From Lentzea californiensis (GTDB lineage: Bacteria; Actinomycetota; Actinomycetes; Mycobacteriales; Pseudonocardiaceae), in NCBI RefSeq assembly GCF_024648825.1, contig NZ_JANBBE010000006.1:1-64000 (forward strand): a stretch of 64,000 nucleotides of DNA. The letters are read 5' to 3'. This document shows positions 8,297 to 17,065 of the stretch, piece after piece. Below the pieces are notes generated by a model that was given only the letters and a program-made list of their open reading frames with translations, was not told the DNA's origin and searched no databases. A program made the position numbers and the translations under genes. Position 1 is the stretch's first letter. Every line of letters starts with the position of its first letter.

Positions 8297-9553
8297 ATGC
8301 GCCCCAAAGCACTCGTACTCGGCTGCGCGGCACTGGCGACCGCCGTCGTGCTCAGCGGTTGCGGCAGTGACACCGCGTCCGGCGGCAAGACGAAGCTGAC
8401 CATCGGCCTGTTCGGCAACTTCGGGTACGCCGAGCTGCTCAAGGAGTACGCCGCCGCGCACCCCGACGTCGAGATCTCGGACCGCACCGCGTCGTACTCC
8501 GACCACCACAAGAACCTCGCCGCCCACCTCGCCACCAGCAGCGGCGCCGCGGACATCGAGGCGGTCGACACCGGCTACATCAACCAGTTCAAGGCCACGC
8601 CGGACAAGTTCGTCGACCTCAACACCAAGGGCGGTGACCAGCTGAAGGACCGCTGGCTGCCGTGGAAATGGGAGGGCTCGCTCAGCAAGGAGGGCAAGCA
8701 GATCGGCTACGGCACCGACATCGGCGGCCTGGCCATCTGCTACCGCCGCGACCTGCTGCAGAACGCCGGGCTGCCGGCCGACCGCGACCAGGTCGCCGCG
8801 CTGTGGCCGACCTGGCAGGACTTCATGGCCGCGGGCAAGAAGTTCCAGGAGAAGGCGCCCGAGGGCGTGAAGTGGTTCGACGGCGGTCCGACCGTGCTCA
8901 ACGCCATCGTCGGCCAGGCGTCCGTCGGCTACTACGACAAGTCCGACAAGATCGTCGTCGGTGACAACAAGGAGATCAAGGCGGGCTGGGACCTCGTCGT
9001 CGACGGCGTGCAGTCCGGGCTGTCCTCGAAGCTGCTCTACTCCACGCCCGTCTGGAACACCGGCTTCAAGCAGGGCCAGTTCGCGACCGTGACCTGCCCC
9101 GCCTGGCAGATGGCGAAGATCAAGGACCAGGCCGGTCCGGAGGCCGCCGGCAAGTGGGACGTCACGTCCGTGCCGGGCGGTGGCGGCAACTGGGGCGGCT
9201 CGTACCTCACGGTTCCCAAGTCGGGCAAGAACATCGACAAGGCCGTGGAGCTGGCGGCGTGGCTGACCGCGCCCGAGCAGCAGGCCAAGGTGTTCAAGAG
9301 CGCCGGGCTGCTGCCGTCTGCCCCGAAGCTCTACGAGGACCCGTCGATCGTCGACTACAAGAACCCGTACTTCAACGACGCCCCCATCGGCAAGCTGTTC
9401 ACCGACGCGGCGAAGAAGCTGAACCCGCAGTACCAGGGTCCGAAGGCGGGCGACATCCAGACCGCGATCGGCAACGCGATGCAGCGCGTCGAGCAGGGCA
9501 AGCAGAACGGCGACGAGTCGTGGAACCAGTTCGTCGGCGACGTCCAGAAGTGA
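8297..9553 (+). CDS. Sugar ABC transporter substrate-binding lipoprotein
   Basis: 418 residues. A lipoprotein signal (ALATAVVLSGCGSD, Cys at about residue 24) precedes an extracellular solute-binding protein family 1 fold: LTIGLFGNFGYAELLKEYA opening strand, IGYGTDIGGLAICYRRDLL mid-protein, and VPGGGGNWGGSYLTVPK. It captures an oligosaccharide outside the membrane and delivers it to the two permeases that follow. The ATG is preceded by GGAGG with normal spacing. The long leader (about 200 bases shared with the LacI gene) holds the promoter. Its neighbours suggest a beta-glucoside such as cellobiose as substrate, but binding specificity cannot be read from the sequence. Confidence 0.93.
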   Translation: MRPKALVLGCAALATAVVLSGCGSDTASGGKTKLTIGLFGNFGYAELLKEYAAAHPDVEISDRTASYSDHHKNLAAHLATSSGAADIEAVDTGYINQFKATPDKFVDLNTKGGDQLKDRWLPWKWEGSLSKEGKQIGYGTDIGGLAICYRRDLLQNAGLPADRDQVAALWPTWQDFMAAGKKFQEKAPEGVKWFDGGPTVLNAIVGQASVGYYDKSDKIVVGDNKEIKAGWDLVVDGVQSGLSSKLLYSTPVWNTGFKQGQFATVTCPAWQMAKIKDQAGPEAAGKWDVTSVPGGGGNWGGSYLTVPKSGKNIDKAVELAAWLTAPEQQAKVFKSAGLLPSAPKLYEDPSIVDYKNPYFNDAPIGKLFTDAAKKLNPQYQGPKAGDIQTAIGNAMQRVEQGKQNGDESWNQFVGDVQK

Positions 9554-9562
9554 TGCGCTGAC

Positions 9563-10483
9563 ATGGTCTTGATGGACAAGACGGCCAAAAGGCACCGGTG
9601 GGACACGAAGTTCGCGCCGTACGGATACGTGGCGCCGTACTTCCTGATCTTCGGTGTCTTCGGGCTGTTCCCCCTCCTCTACACGATCTGGGTCTCGCTG
9701 CAGGACCGCAACCTGCTCGAGTCCGAAGCGGCGACGTTCGTGTGGTTCGCGAACTACGTCAAGCTGATGGCGGACCCGTACTTCTGGAACGCCATGGGCA
9801 ACACGCTCAGCCTGTGGCTGCTCACCACGGTTCCGCAGATCCTGTTCGCGCTGTTCATCGCGCAGCTGCTCAACCGCAAGGTCCGCACCCGCACGCTGTT
9901 CCGGATGGGTGTGATCCTGCCGAACATCACCTCGGTGGCGGCGGTGACGATCATCTTCGCGCAGCTGTTCGGCCGGGACTTCGGCCTGGTCAACTGGGTG
10001 CTGGACCTGTTCGGCGCGGGACAGATCGACTGGCAGGCGGGCACGGCCTCGTCGCACATCGCGATCGCCGTGATGGTGGTGTGGCGCTGGACGGGCTACC
10101 ACGCGCTGATCTTCCTGGCGTCGATGCAGGCGATCTCACCGACCCTGTACGAGGCGGCGACCCTGGACGGCGCGAGCGGCCGTCAGCAGTTCTGGCGCAT
10201 CACGGTTCCGCTGCTGCGGCCGCAGATCATCTTCACGACGATCATCGCGACCACCGGCAACATGCGGCTGCTCGCCGAGCCGCTGCTGTTCAACCCCGGC
10301 GCCGCGGCGGCGACGGGCGGCTCCGACCGGCAGTTCCAGACCGCCGCGCTGTACCTCTACGAGCAGGGCTTCACGAAGTACGACTTCGGCTACAGCTCGT
10401 CGATCGCGGTCGTGCTGGCCATCGCCACCGTCATCGTCGCCGGACTCGGCTACCTGGTGACCAAACGGATCCGGACGGAGTGA
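9563..10483 (+). CDS. Sugar ABC transporter permease (MalF/CebF type)
   Basis: 306 residues with six predicted membrane helices. The EAA loop that contacts the ATPase reads YEAATLDGASGRQQFWRITV. The N-terminal MVLMDKTAKRHRW segment is cytosolic and basic. It begins nine bases after the binding-protein stop and ends four bases before the next permease, so one transcript is likely. The ATP-binding subunit is not in this locus; in actinobacteria a shared MsiK-type ATPase encoded elsewhere usually energises such transporters (family knowledge). Confidence 0.93.
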   Translation: MVLMDKTAKRHRWDTKFAPYGYVAPYFLIFGVFGLFPLLYTIWVSLQDRNLLESEAATFVWFANYVKLMADPYFWNAMGNTLSLWLLTTVPQILFALFIAQLLNRKVRTRTLFRMGVILPNITSVAAVTIIFAQLFGRDFGLVNWVLDLFGAGQIDWQAGTASSHIAIAVMVVWRWTGYHALIFLASMQAISPTLYEAATLDGASGRQQFWRITVPLLRPQIIFTTIIATTGNMRLLAEPLLFNPGAAAATGGSDRQFQTAALYLYEQGFTKYDFGYSSSIAVVLAIATVIVAGLGYLVTKRIRTE

Positions 10484-10487
10484 CCCC

Positions 10488-11375
10488 ATGACCGCTGTGC
10501 TGGAACGCCCCGCGCCGGCGCCGCCCACCGGGCCCGCGGCGAAGGCGCGCAGGCTGGCCAGGCGCGTGGCGGGGCCGTGGACCTACGCCGCCCTGATCGC
10601 GATCCTCGCCGGGTCCGCCTTCCCGGTGTACTGGTCGTTCGTGGTGTCCTCGCAGACACCGGACGCGATCGACAGCGTGCCGCCCGTCCTGGTGCCGGGC
10701 GGGCACCTCTTCGCGAACATCGCCCGCGTCTTCGACACCACCGACTTCGCGCTGGCGCTGGTGAACTCCATCGTGGTGGCGGGCACGGTGACCATCTCGG
10801 TGGTGCTGTTCTCGACACTGGCGGGCTTCGCGTTCGCCAAGCTGAAGTTCCGCGGCCGCAACATCCTGCTGCTGCTCATCATCGGCACGCAGGCGATCCC
10901 GACCGAGCTCGGCATCATCCCGCTCTACATCATGATGGCCGAGTTCGGCTGGGCCGGCGAGATCCACGCGGTGATCGTGCCGGGCCTCGTGACCGCGTTC
11001 GGCGTGTTCTTCATGCGCCAGTACTTCGAGCGGGCGATCCCGGACGAGCTGCTGGAGGCGGGCCGGATGGACGGCTGCCACTCGCTGCGGCTGTTCTGGC
11101 ACGTCGCACTGCCCGCGGCGCGTCCGGCGGCGGCCGTGCTGGGCCTGTTCACCTTCATGCAGGCGTGGAACGACTTCTTCTGGCCCCTGGTCGTCCTCAC
11201 GCCGGAGAACCCGACGGTCCAGACCGCTCTGTCCACCTTGGCCAGTGGCTACACCACCGACTACACGCTGGTGCTGACCGCCGCGACGATCGGCACGGTG
11301 CCGGTGCTGGCCGTGTTCCTGTTGTTCGGCCGTCAGATCGTCGGCGGCATCATGTCCGGCGCCGTCAAGGGCTGA
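10488..11375 (+). CDS. Sugar ABC transporter permease (MalG/CebG type)
   Basis: 295 residues and six membrane helices after a Pro/Ala-rich cytosolic N-terminus. The EAA loop is LEAGRMDGCHSLRLFWHVAL, followed by the conserved FMQAWNDFFWPLVVL helix typical of MalG-like subunits. It pairs with the preceding permease. The ATG follows GGAG with a 7-base gap. The beta-glucosidase gene starts 20 bases downstream, so imported sugar is probably hydrolysed at once in the cytosol. Confidence 0.93.
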   Translation: MTAVLERPAPAPPTGPAAKARRLARRVAGPWTYAALIAILAGSAFPVYWSFVVSSQTPDAIDSVPPVLVPGGHLFANIARVFDTTDFALALVNSIVVAGTVTISVVLFSTLAGFAFAKLKFRGRNILLLLIIGTQAIPTELGIIPLYIMMAEFGWAGEIHAVIVPGLVTAFGVFFMRQYFERAIPDELLEAGRMDGCHSLRLFWHVALPAARPAAAVLGLFTFMQAWNDFFWPLVVLTPENPTVQTALSTLASGYTTDYTLVLTAATIGTVPVLAVFLLFGRQIVGGIMSGAVKG

Positions 11376-11394
11376 CTTTCTTTTGGAGACTGCT

Positions 11395-12747
11395 GTGAGC
11401 TTTCCTGACGGTTTTCGCTGGGGTGTGGCCACCTCGGCCTTCCAGATCGAAGGGGCCGCACGGCTCGACGGCCGCGGTCCGTCCATCTGGGACACCTTCG
11501 CCCAGGTGCCCGGTGCCGTCGCGTCCGGCGACACCGGGGACGTGGCCGCGGACCACTACCACCGCTGGCCCGAGGACGTGCAGCTGCTCGCGAACCTGGG
11601 GGTCGACGCCTACCGGTTCTCGGTGTCGTGGTCGCGGATCCTGCCCGAGGGGCACGGCAAGGTCGAGCGGCGTGGTCTCGACTTCTACCGGCGGCTCGTC
11701 GAGTCGTTGCTGGGCAAGGGGATCGAGCCCTTCCTGACGCTGTACCACTGGGACCTGCCCCAGGCGCTGGAGGACGAGGGCGGCTGGCGCAACCGCGACA
11801 CGGCCCACCGGTTCGCCGACTACGCCGCCGTCGTGCACGAGGAACTCGGTGACGTGGTCAGGAAGTGGACCACGCTGAACGAGCCGTACTGCTCCTCGGT
11901 CGTGGGCTACGGCGAAGGCCGGCACGCCCCCGGTGCGCGCGAGGGCCACGGCGCGCTGGCGGCGGTGCACCACCTGCTGCTGGGCCACGGCCTCGCCGTG
12001 CAGTCCATGCGAGCGAACGGGCTGGCCGAGCAGGAGTTCGGCATCGTGCTCAACCAGTCCCCCGCCGTGCCCGTCACGGACTCGCCCGCCGACGTCGCCG
12101 CGGCGAACCGCCAGGACGTCCTGCTGCGCAGGCAGTTCACCGACCCGCTGTTCGGCTCCGCCTACCCGGACGAGCTGACGTCGATGTTCGGTGACATCAG
12201 CGACTTCTCGTTCCGGCAGGACGGCGACCTGGAGGTCATCGGGCAGCCGCTGGACTACGTCGGCCTCAATTACTACTACCGGCTGCACGTCGCCGACGCG
12301 CCGCACCGCGAGCCCGACCCCGCCAGGCGCACGGCGCACGACATCGGCGTCGACACGACGCAGCTGCCGGACGTCCCGCGCACCGGCATGGGCTGGCCCG
12401 TCGAACCGGCCGGCATGACGACCGCGCTGGCGGACCTCAAGGCACGGCACCCCGCCCTGCCGCCCGTCTACGTCACCGAGAACGGCTGCGTCTACCCCGA
12501 CGTGGAGGGCTTCGAGGACACCGAGCGCATCTCCTACCTGCGCGACCACATCGCGGCGGCGCGGGCGGCGGACGTGGACCTGCGCGGCTACTTCTGCTGG
12601 TCGCTGCTCGACAACTTCGAGTGGGCGCACGGCTACAAGCACCGGTTCGGCCTGGTGCACGTCGACTACCAGACGCTGGAACGCACACCGCGGGCCAGCT
12701 ACCACTGGTACCGCGACTTCATCACCGCGGCACGGCAGGACAGCTGA
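11395..12747 (+). CDS. Glycoside hydrolase family 1 beta-glucosidase
   Basis: 450 residues, full length for GH1. It has the N-terminal signature FPDGFRWGVATSAFQIEGA, the acid/base glutamate in TLNEPYCSS (about residue 165) and the nucleophile glutamate in VTENGCVYPD (about residue 363); the C-terminal FCWSLLDNFEWAHGY loop is also standard. No signal peptide, so it works in the cytosol on imported beta-glucosides, releasing glucose. The GTG at 11395 is chosen because GGAG lies 6 bases upstream; the longer TTG start would bury that site. Its 3' end overlaps the convergent peptidase gene by 26 bases. Confidence 0.95.
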   Translation: MSFPDGFRWGVATSAFQIEGAARLDGRGPSIWDTFAQVPGAVASGDTGDVAADHYHRWPEDVQLLANLGVDAYRFSVSWSRILPEGHGKVERRGLDFYRRLVESLLGKGIEPFLTLYHWDLPQALEDEGGWRNRDTAHRFADYAAVVHEELGDVVRKWTTLNEPYCSSVVGYGEGRHAPGAREGHGALAAVHHLLLGHGLAVQSMRANGLAEQEFGIVLNQSPAVPVTDSPADVAAANRQDVLLRRQFTDPLFGSAYPDELTSMFGDISDFSFRQDGDLEVIGQPLDYVGLNYYYRLHVADAPHREPDPARRTAHDIGVDTTQLPDVPRTGMGWPVEPAGMTTALADLKARHPALPPVYVTENGCVYPDVEGFEDTERISYLRDHIAAARAADVDLRGYFCWSLLDNFEWAHGYKHRFGLVHVDYQTLERTPRASYHWYRDFITAARQDS

Positions 12748-14104
12748 CCGCGGGCACCTTGAGATCGATCAGGTAGTCGTCGACCCCGCCGCGCGTGCAG
12801 GCGCTGCGGGGATAGGCGATGTGGCCCCATCCCTCGTAGGTCAGCAACGCGGTGTTGCGCGGCGCCTGGCGCCGGATGTCGACGGCCCACGCGTGCGGGG
12901 TCGTCGGGTCGTGCTTCGCGTTGACCACGAGGATCTTCGGCGCGTCGCTGATGTCGAGGCGGTGGGGCGGGTTGGCGGGCGGCCCGGGAACGCCGATGCA
13001 CGCGGTGGCCTCGTCGTGGCCGAGGAAGCTGCCGCGCATGATCGGCGCCCGGCGGAGCTCCTCGGCCCGCAGCCGCTCGTACTCGCGGAAGTTCCTGATG
13101 CGCAGGGAGAAGTCCTGGCACACCGAGGCCAGCCGGACCGACTCGTAGTTGGGTTCGAAGGCCTGGGCCCGCAGCCCCGTCCGGCCCGTGATGAGGTCCG
13201 CCGCGTACTCCCACTCGGGGCCGCGCAACGCGAAGTACATGTCGTCGAGCAGTCGCTGCCGCCCGCCCGGCTCACCGTCGGCGCGGACGAGCGCCGCCTC
13301 CCACGCCGCGCGGACGTCCTGCCCGTGCAGAACGCAGGAGGTCGTGCCGGCGCACCACTTCTCGAACTCCCGGAACGCGTCGTCCGAGGCGGCCGCCCGG
13401 TCTCCCACGAACCGTGCGAGGTCGACGCTGTGGTCGACCACGCTGTCGAGGACCATCGCCCGGAGGTTGCGGCCGAACCTCTCGGCGTACACCTGGCCGA
13501 ACGTCGTGCCGTACGACAGCCCGAAGTAGCTGATCTTCTTTTCGCCCAGAGCTCGCCGTGCCGCGTCCATGTCCTGGGCAACGCCGGCGCCGTCGGCGTG
13601 GTCGAAGATCGGACCGCTGCGTTCGCGGCACTGCGCGAGCACGTTCTGGTTGTGCCGCAACAGCGCGGTGAACCCGGCCTCGTCCCGGGGGTGGGTCGAC
13701 GGCCCGCCGGGCATGAGGTCGGCGCAGCGAATCGCCAGGCTGCCGCCCGTGCCCCGCTGGTCGATGCCGACGATGTCGAACCGGGCGCGGACCTCCGGGC
13801 TGAACAGGCCGGAGAGCGCGAACTCCGCCGCCGAGCCGCCAGGGCCGCCGGGGTCGACCACCAGCACACCCAGCCGTCGCGCCGGATCGGTCGCGCGATG
13901 ACGTGCGATCGCGAGGTCGATGCGCCGGCCCCACGGCTTCTTCCAGTCCAGCGGCACGTTCAGCGTTCCGCACTCGCCGTCGGGGTTGTCCGGGCACGGC
14001 GCCCACGCGACGGGTCTCGCGGGGTCGGCGTGCGCTGCTCCCGCCGAGATGACCAGAACAACAGCAGCCAGGGATGTCGCCAGTGCCCGCCTCATCCTCC
14101 TCAC
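12722..14104 (-). CDS. Secreted TAP-like alpha/beta hydrolase (tripeptidyl aminopeptidase type)
   Basis: 460 residues. A Sec signal peptide (LATSLAAVVLVISAGAAHA) is followed by a mature protein starting DPARPVAWAPC. The oxyanion region is VLVVDPGGPGGSA, the nucleophile elbow GLSYGTTFGQVYA, and the C-terminal TAP-like domain includes VNAKHDPTTPHAWA (Asp) and YEGWGHIAYPRS (His). Such enzymes release tripeptides or dipeptides from peptide N-termini outside the cell. GTG 14104 or ATG 14095 could be the start. The gene follows the DUF3253 gene by 19 bases. A second member of the family is at 54225, in the opposite orientation; the two are clearly different in sequence. Confidence 0.9.
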   Translation of the reverse strand: MRRMRRALATSLAAVVLVISAGAAHADPARPVAWAPCPDNPDGECGTLNVPLDWKKPWGRRIDLAIARHRATDPARRLGVLVVDPGGPGGSAAEFALSGLFSPEVRARFDIVGIDQRGTGGSLAIRCADLMPGGPSTHPRDEAGFTALLRHNQNVLAQCRERSGPIFDHADGAGVAQDMDAARRALGEKKISYFGLSYGTTFGQVYAERFGRNLRAMVLDSVVDHSVDLARFVGDRAAASDDAFREFEKWCAGTTSCVLHGQDVRAAWEAALVRADGEPGGRQRLLDDMYFALRGPEWEYAADLITGRTGLRAQAFEPNYESVRLASVCQDFSLRIRNFREYERLRAEELRRAPIMRGSFLGHDEATACIGVPGPPANPPHRLDISDAPKILVVNAKHDPTTPHAWAVDIRRQAPRNTALLTYEGWGHIAYPRSACTRGGVDDYLIDLKVPAVSCPAVPR

Positions 14105-14112
14105 CCTAGGAG

Positions 14113-14124
14113 AGAAAGCGCTCT
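14113..14124. promoter_or_regulatory. LacI/CebR-like palindrome upstream of peptidase gene
   Basis: GAAAGCGCTCTC (flanked by GA) is a near-perfect palindrome around AGCGCT, similar to the TGGGAGCGCTCCCA class of LacI operators. It fills the short gap between the DUF3253 stop and the peptidase start. It could also act as a weak RNA hairpin. Confidence 0.35.
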
Positions 14125-14375
14125 CACGGGTGGCGGATGCGAATGGGTCCGTGCCACTCGTCGGAGGGCGACAGCACCCGGTCGCCGCTGGTGACCACGA
14201 CCCGGCCTTGGGCCGCGAGCTCCCGTGCGACCGCGCGAGCCGGTTCCATGAGGTCGCGCCATCCGTCCTCGCCGACAGCGCGGGCGGCTTCCGACGGGCA
14301 GATCGACTTGCCCGGTCCGCGGGCCTCGACCAGGTCCAGGACCGCCCGCTCCAGCCGCTGCTCGACGGTGCTCAC
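14124..14375 (-). CDS. DUF3253 small protein
   Basis: 83 residues, too short to stand out among overlapping frames. The sequence has the DUF3253 pattern: GKSICPSEAARAVG, then W-R-x-L-M, then VARELAAQGRVVVTSGD and a GPIRIR ending. This resembles a small winged-helix fold, but the function is unknown. Its GTG start overlaps the crtI stop by four bases (GTGA), so it is probably translated from the crtEI transcript. Membership of the carotenoid operon may be incidental. Confidence 0.75.
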   Translation of the reverse strand: MSTVEQRLERAVLDLVEARGPGKSICPSEAARAVGEDGWRDLMEPARAVARELAAQGRVVVTSGDRVLSPSDEWHGPIRIRHP

Positions 14376-15835
14376 CGCCGCAGGCGCTCCGCGGCGAGCC
14401 TGCCCGAGATCAGCACCGGGGGGATGCCGACGCCGGGGGTGGTGCCGCTGCCCGCCAGCACGACGTTGCCGTCCCGGAACGGCAGGTTGCCCGGCCGGAA
14501 CGGGCCGGTCTGGGCGAACGTGTGGGCGGCCGAGAACGGCGTGCCGGCGGCTTGGCCGTCCCGCGCCCAATCGTCCGGGGTCACGACCGCGAGCGGCTCG
14601 GCGTCGACGAGGAGCTTGCGCGCCGACATCTCGTCGACGAGCTCCTCGGCGTACCGGTGCGCCAGCGCGTCCCAGCGCAGCGGGGCGGCGTCGAGGTTCG
14701 GGCAGGGCGCGAGCAGGTACTGCAGGTGCCTGCCCTCCGGCGCCAGCGCGGGGTCGGTCAGGGAGGGCGTGGTGAGCAGCAGCGACGGGTCGCTCATCAG
14801 CTTTCCCTGCCGGATGATCTCGTCGAAGGTGCCGTTCCACTTGTCGCCGAAGGAGATCGTGTGGTGGGCGAGGTCGTCGGCCACGCGGCCGGAGCTGAGG
14901 TGCACCACGACCGCGGACGGCGACCAGCGCAGGGGCACGACCCGGCGCGGTTCGCCGCGCAGCAGCCGGGTGCTCTGGGCGGGTCCGGTGGCCAGGACGA
15001 CGGCGTCGCAGGGGAACCGGCTGTCGGCCGTGCGCACCGCGTTCACCCGGTGACCGGTCCGTTCGAGCTCCTCGACCTCGACGCCGTAGCGGAACACGAC
15101 TCCGGCCTCGGCGGCCGCGTCGGCCAACGCCTGCGGCACAGCGCGCATGCCGCCGCGCGGGAACCACACGCCCGCGATGGTGTCCATGTAAGCGATGACG
15201 GCATAAGCGGCGAGGGCGTCCTTCGGTGCGACGCCGGCGTAGAGGGACTGGAAGGTGAAGACGCGCCGGAGCCGGTCGTCGTGCAGGAACCGGCCCACCG
15301 CCTTCGCCAGCGAGCCGAAACCGCCGAGCCTGGCGAGCCTCGCCAGGTCGGGGCCCACGAGGTCGAGCGGCGAGTCGAAGCTCGCGCCGATGAACCTGTC
15401 GCGTTCCACGTCGTACAGCTTCGTGAGCCAGGCCCGCAGGTCGAGGTACCCCTGGGCCTCCCGGTCCCCCGCGAAGTCGCGCACCGCCTGCTCCATGCGG
15501 CCGGCGTCGGTGTGCACGTCGAGCGCCGAGCCGTCGGAGAACGTCGCGCGGTAGGCGGGGTGCAGCGGCAGCAGTTCCAGGTGGTCCTCGCGCTTGTGGC
15601 CCACGGCGGCGAACGCGTCGTCCAGCAGTTCCGGCATCGTCAGCACGGTCGGGCCGGTGTCGATCCGGTGGCCGCGGACGTCGAGCCTGCCCGCGAGCCC
15701 GCCGGGGTGCGGGTGCCGTTCGAGGACCGTCACCTCGTGCCCCGCGCCGCGCAGGTGCAGCGCCGCCGAGAGTCCCGAGAGACCCGCGCCGACCACGACC
15801 ACCCGGTCCGTGCGGCCTTTCACCACGTGCACCAC
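14372..15835 (-). CDS. crtI: Phytoene desaturase (CrtI)
   Basis: 487 residues. The N-terminal dinucleotide-binding motif VVVVGAGLSGLSAALHLRGAGHEVTVLE binds FAD; the C-terminal signature is VLAGSGTTPGVGIPP. The enzyme desaturates phytoene to lycopene at the membrane surface. GTG 15835 is preceded by GAGGGG. The gene lies ten bases downstream of crtE and is divergent from crtB, so phytoene synthesis and desaturation are controlled from one promoter region. Length and motifs are normal for bacterial CrtI. Confidence 0.95.
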   Translation of the reverse strand: MVHVVKGRTDRVVVVGAGLSGLSAALHLRGAGHEVTVLERHPHPGGLAGRLDVRGHRIDTGPTVLTMPELLDDAFAAVGHKREDHLELLPLHPAYRATFSDGSALDVHTDAGRMEQAVRDFAGDREAQGYLDLRAWLTKLYDVERDRFIGASFDSPLDLVGPDLARLARLGGFGSLAKAVGRFLHDDRLRRVFTFQSLYAGVAPKDALAAYAVIAYMDTIAGVWFPRGGMRAVPQALADAAAEAGVVFRYGVEVEELERTGHRVNAVRTADSRFPCDAVVLATGPAQSTRLLRGEPRRVVPLRWSPSAVVVHLSSGRVADDLAHHTISFGDKWNGTFDEIIRQGKLMSDPSLLLTTPSLTDPALAPEGRHLQYLLAPCPNLDAAPLRWDALAHRYAEELVDEMSARKLLVDAEPLAVVTPDDWARDGQAAGTPFSAAHTFAQTGPFRPGNLPFRDGNVVLAGSGTTPGVGIPPVLISGRLAAERLRR

Positions 15836-15845
15836 TGCGTTCCCC

Positions 15846-16922
15846 TCAGGTCGTTCGCGTCACGGCGCGGTCAGCGAGGCGCATCAGCTCGTGACGCGCG
15901 TCGCTGGGGATGGCCGCGCGGTCCAGCGCCGCCATGCCCGTCCCCGCCAGCTTCTCGATGTGCTTCTCCACGGCGGCGACGGCTCCGAGTTCCACGAGCA
16001 GGGCGCGCACGTCGTCGACAGTACGGTCGCTGACGACGCCGCTCTCCAGGCACCGCCGGAGCAGCCTCTGCGCCACGGGGTTGCCCTGCGCGCGAGAGAG
16101 GGCGATGGACATCAGCGGCGTCCGCTTGCCCTCTCTCAGGTCCTCCCCCACCGGCTTCCCGGTGACCGAGGAGTCACCGAACACACCGATCAGGTCGTCT
16201 CTCAACTGGAAGGCGACGCCGATGTCATGGCCGTACGCGCGCAGGCAGTCCACGACGTCGTCGTCGGCTCCCGCGAGGGCGGCGCCGAGGTGCAGCGGCC
16301 GTTCCACCGTGTAGGCGGCGGTCTTGAGCGCCGCCACGCGGACTGAGTGCTCCAGCGACTCCTCGCGTCGTGCGACGGCGAGGAGGTCGAGGTGCTGACC
16401 CATGATCATCTCGGTGCGCATCGCCTGCCACGGCCCCCAGGCGCGACTCAGGGCGTCGGCGGGCAGGCCCGCGGTCACCAGCGCGTCGTCCGCCCACGCC
16501 AGCGCGAGGTCGCCGACCAGGATCGCCGCGGAGTCGCCGTACTGGCGGGCGCTCGCGGCCCACCGCTCCCGCCGGTGCCGGGCCGCGAAGGACTCGTGCA
16601 CCGACGGCTTGCCCCGCCTGGTCGCCGAGCGGTCCATCACGTCGTCGTGCACCAGCGCGCAGCATTGCAGCAGTTCCAGGGCCACCATCGCCTGCACCAC
16701 GGCGTCCACCGGCGGCGAGCCGCCTCCCGCGCGCCATCCCCACCAGGCGAACGTCGGCCTGATCCTCTTGCCTCCGGCGAGGATCAGCTCCCGCAGCTCG
16801 GCGGCGAGCTCGGGGGCGAGGTCCTGCCTGGCGAGCAGGAAGTCGTGCAGTGCGCCGTCGAGCAGGACGCGGAAGTCGTCCACCTGCGACGTGCGAGCGT
16901 CCACGCTGGTCAGCAGCGACAT
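15846..16922 (-). CDS. crtE: Geranylgeranyl diphosphate synthase (CrtE)
   Basis: 358 residues of the trans-isoprenyl diphosphate synthase family. The first aspartate-rich motif is VHDDVMDRS and the second is QLRDDLIGVFGD; GGKRIRP near residue 50 is the usual substrate-binding stretch. It elongates farnesyl diphosphate to the C20 precursor of phytoene. It is the first gene of the minus-strand crtE-crtI unit. The start ATG follows a G-rich site, and the promoter lies in the 143-base divergent region shared with crtB. Confidence 0.94.
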   Translation of the reverse strand: MSLLTSVDARTSQVDDFRVLLDGALHDFLLARQDLAPELAAELRELILAGGKRIRPTFAWWGWRAGGGSPPVDAVVQAMVALELLQCCALVHDDVMDRSATRRGKPSVHESFAARHRRERWAASARQYGDSAAILVGDLALAWADDALVTAGLPADALSRAWGPWQAMRTEMIMGQHLDLLAVARREESLEHSVRVAALKTAAYTVERPLHLGAALAGADDDVVDCLRAYGHDIGVAFQLRDDLIGVFGDSSVTGKPVGEDLREGKRTPLMSIALSRAQGNPVAQRLLRRCLESGVVSDRTVDDVRALLVELGAVAAVEKHIEKLAGTGMAALDRAAIPSDARHELMRLADRAVTRTT

Positions 16923-17004
16923 CGGCGTTCCCCCGGGAGTGGGTCGGTGTTCGGCTTTTCGAGCTAAGCAGCGCGACAGGTGATCTGCATGATGAGCACC
17001 GCCG

Positions 17005-17035
17005 TTGTGCGAAGGGCAACTCGCGGACTTAGCGT
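17005..17035 (+). promoter_or_regulatory. Candidate crtB promoter
   Basis: TTGTGC at 17005-17010 and TAGCGT at 17030-17035 are separated by 19 bases. The same two boxes with the same spacing (TTGTGC-N19-TACGGT) occur upstream of crtYc on the other strand, which supports a shared promoter class. The spacing is long for a housekeeping promoter. Confidence 0.35.
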
Positions 17036-17050
17036 GGAGGCAACTCCTCC
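17036..17050. repeat. Inverted repeat in crtB leader
   Basis: GGAGG-CAACT-CCTCC is a perfect 5-bp inverted repeat just downstream of the candidate promoter and 15 bases before the crtB start. It could be an operator or could sequester the GGAGG-like region in mRNA. Confidence 0.35.
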
Positions 17051-17065
17051 GCGAAAGGACCGCTG

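Noticed and set aside
12821..14194. 457-codon plus-strand frame
   Set aside because: Antisense to the TAP-like peptidase, which has a clear signal peptide and catalytic motifs.
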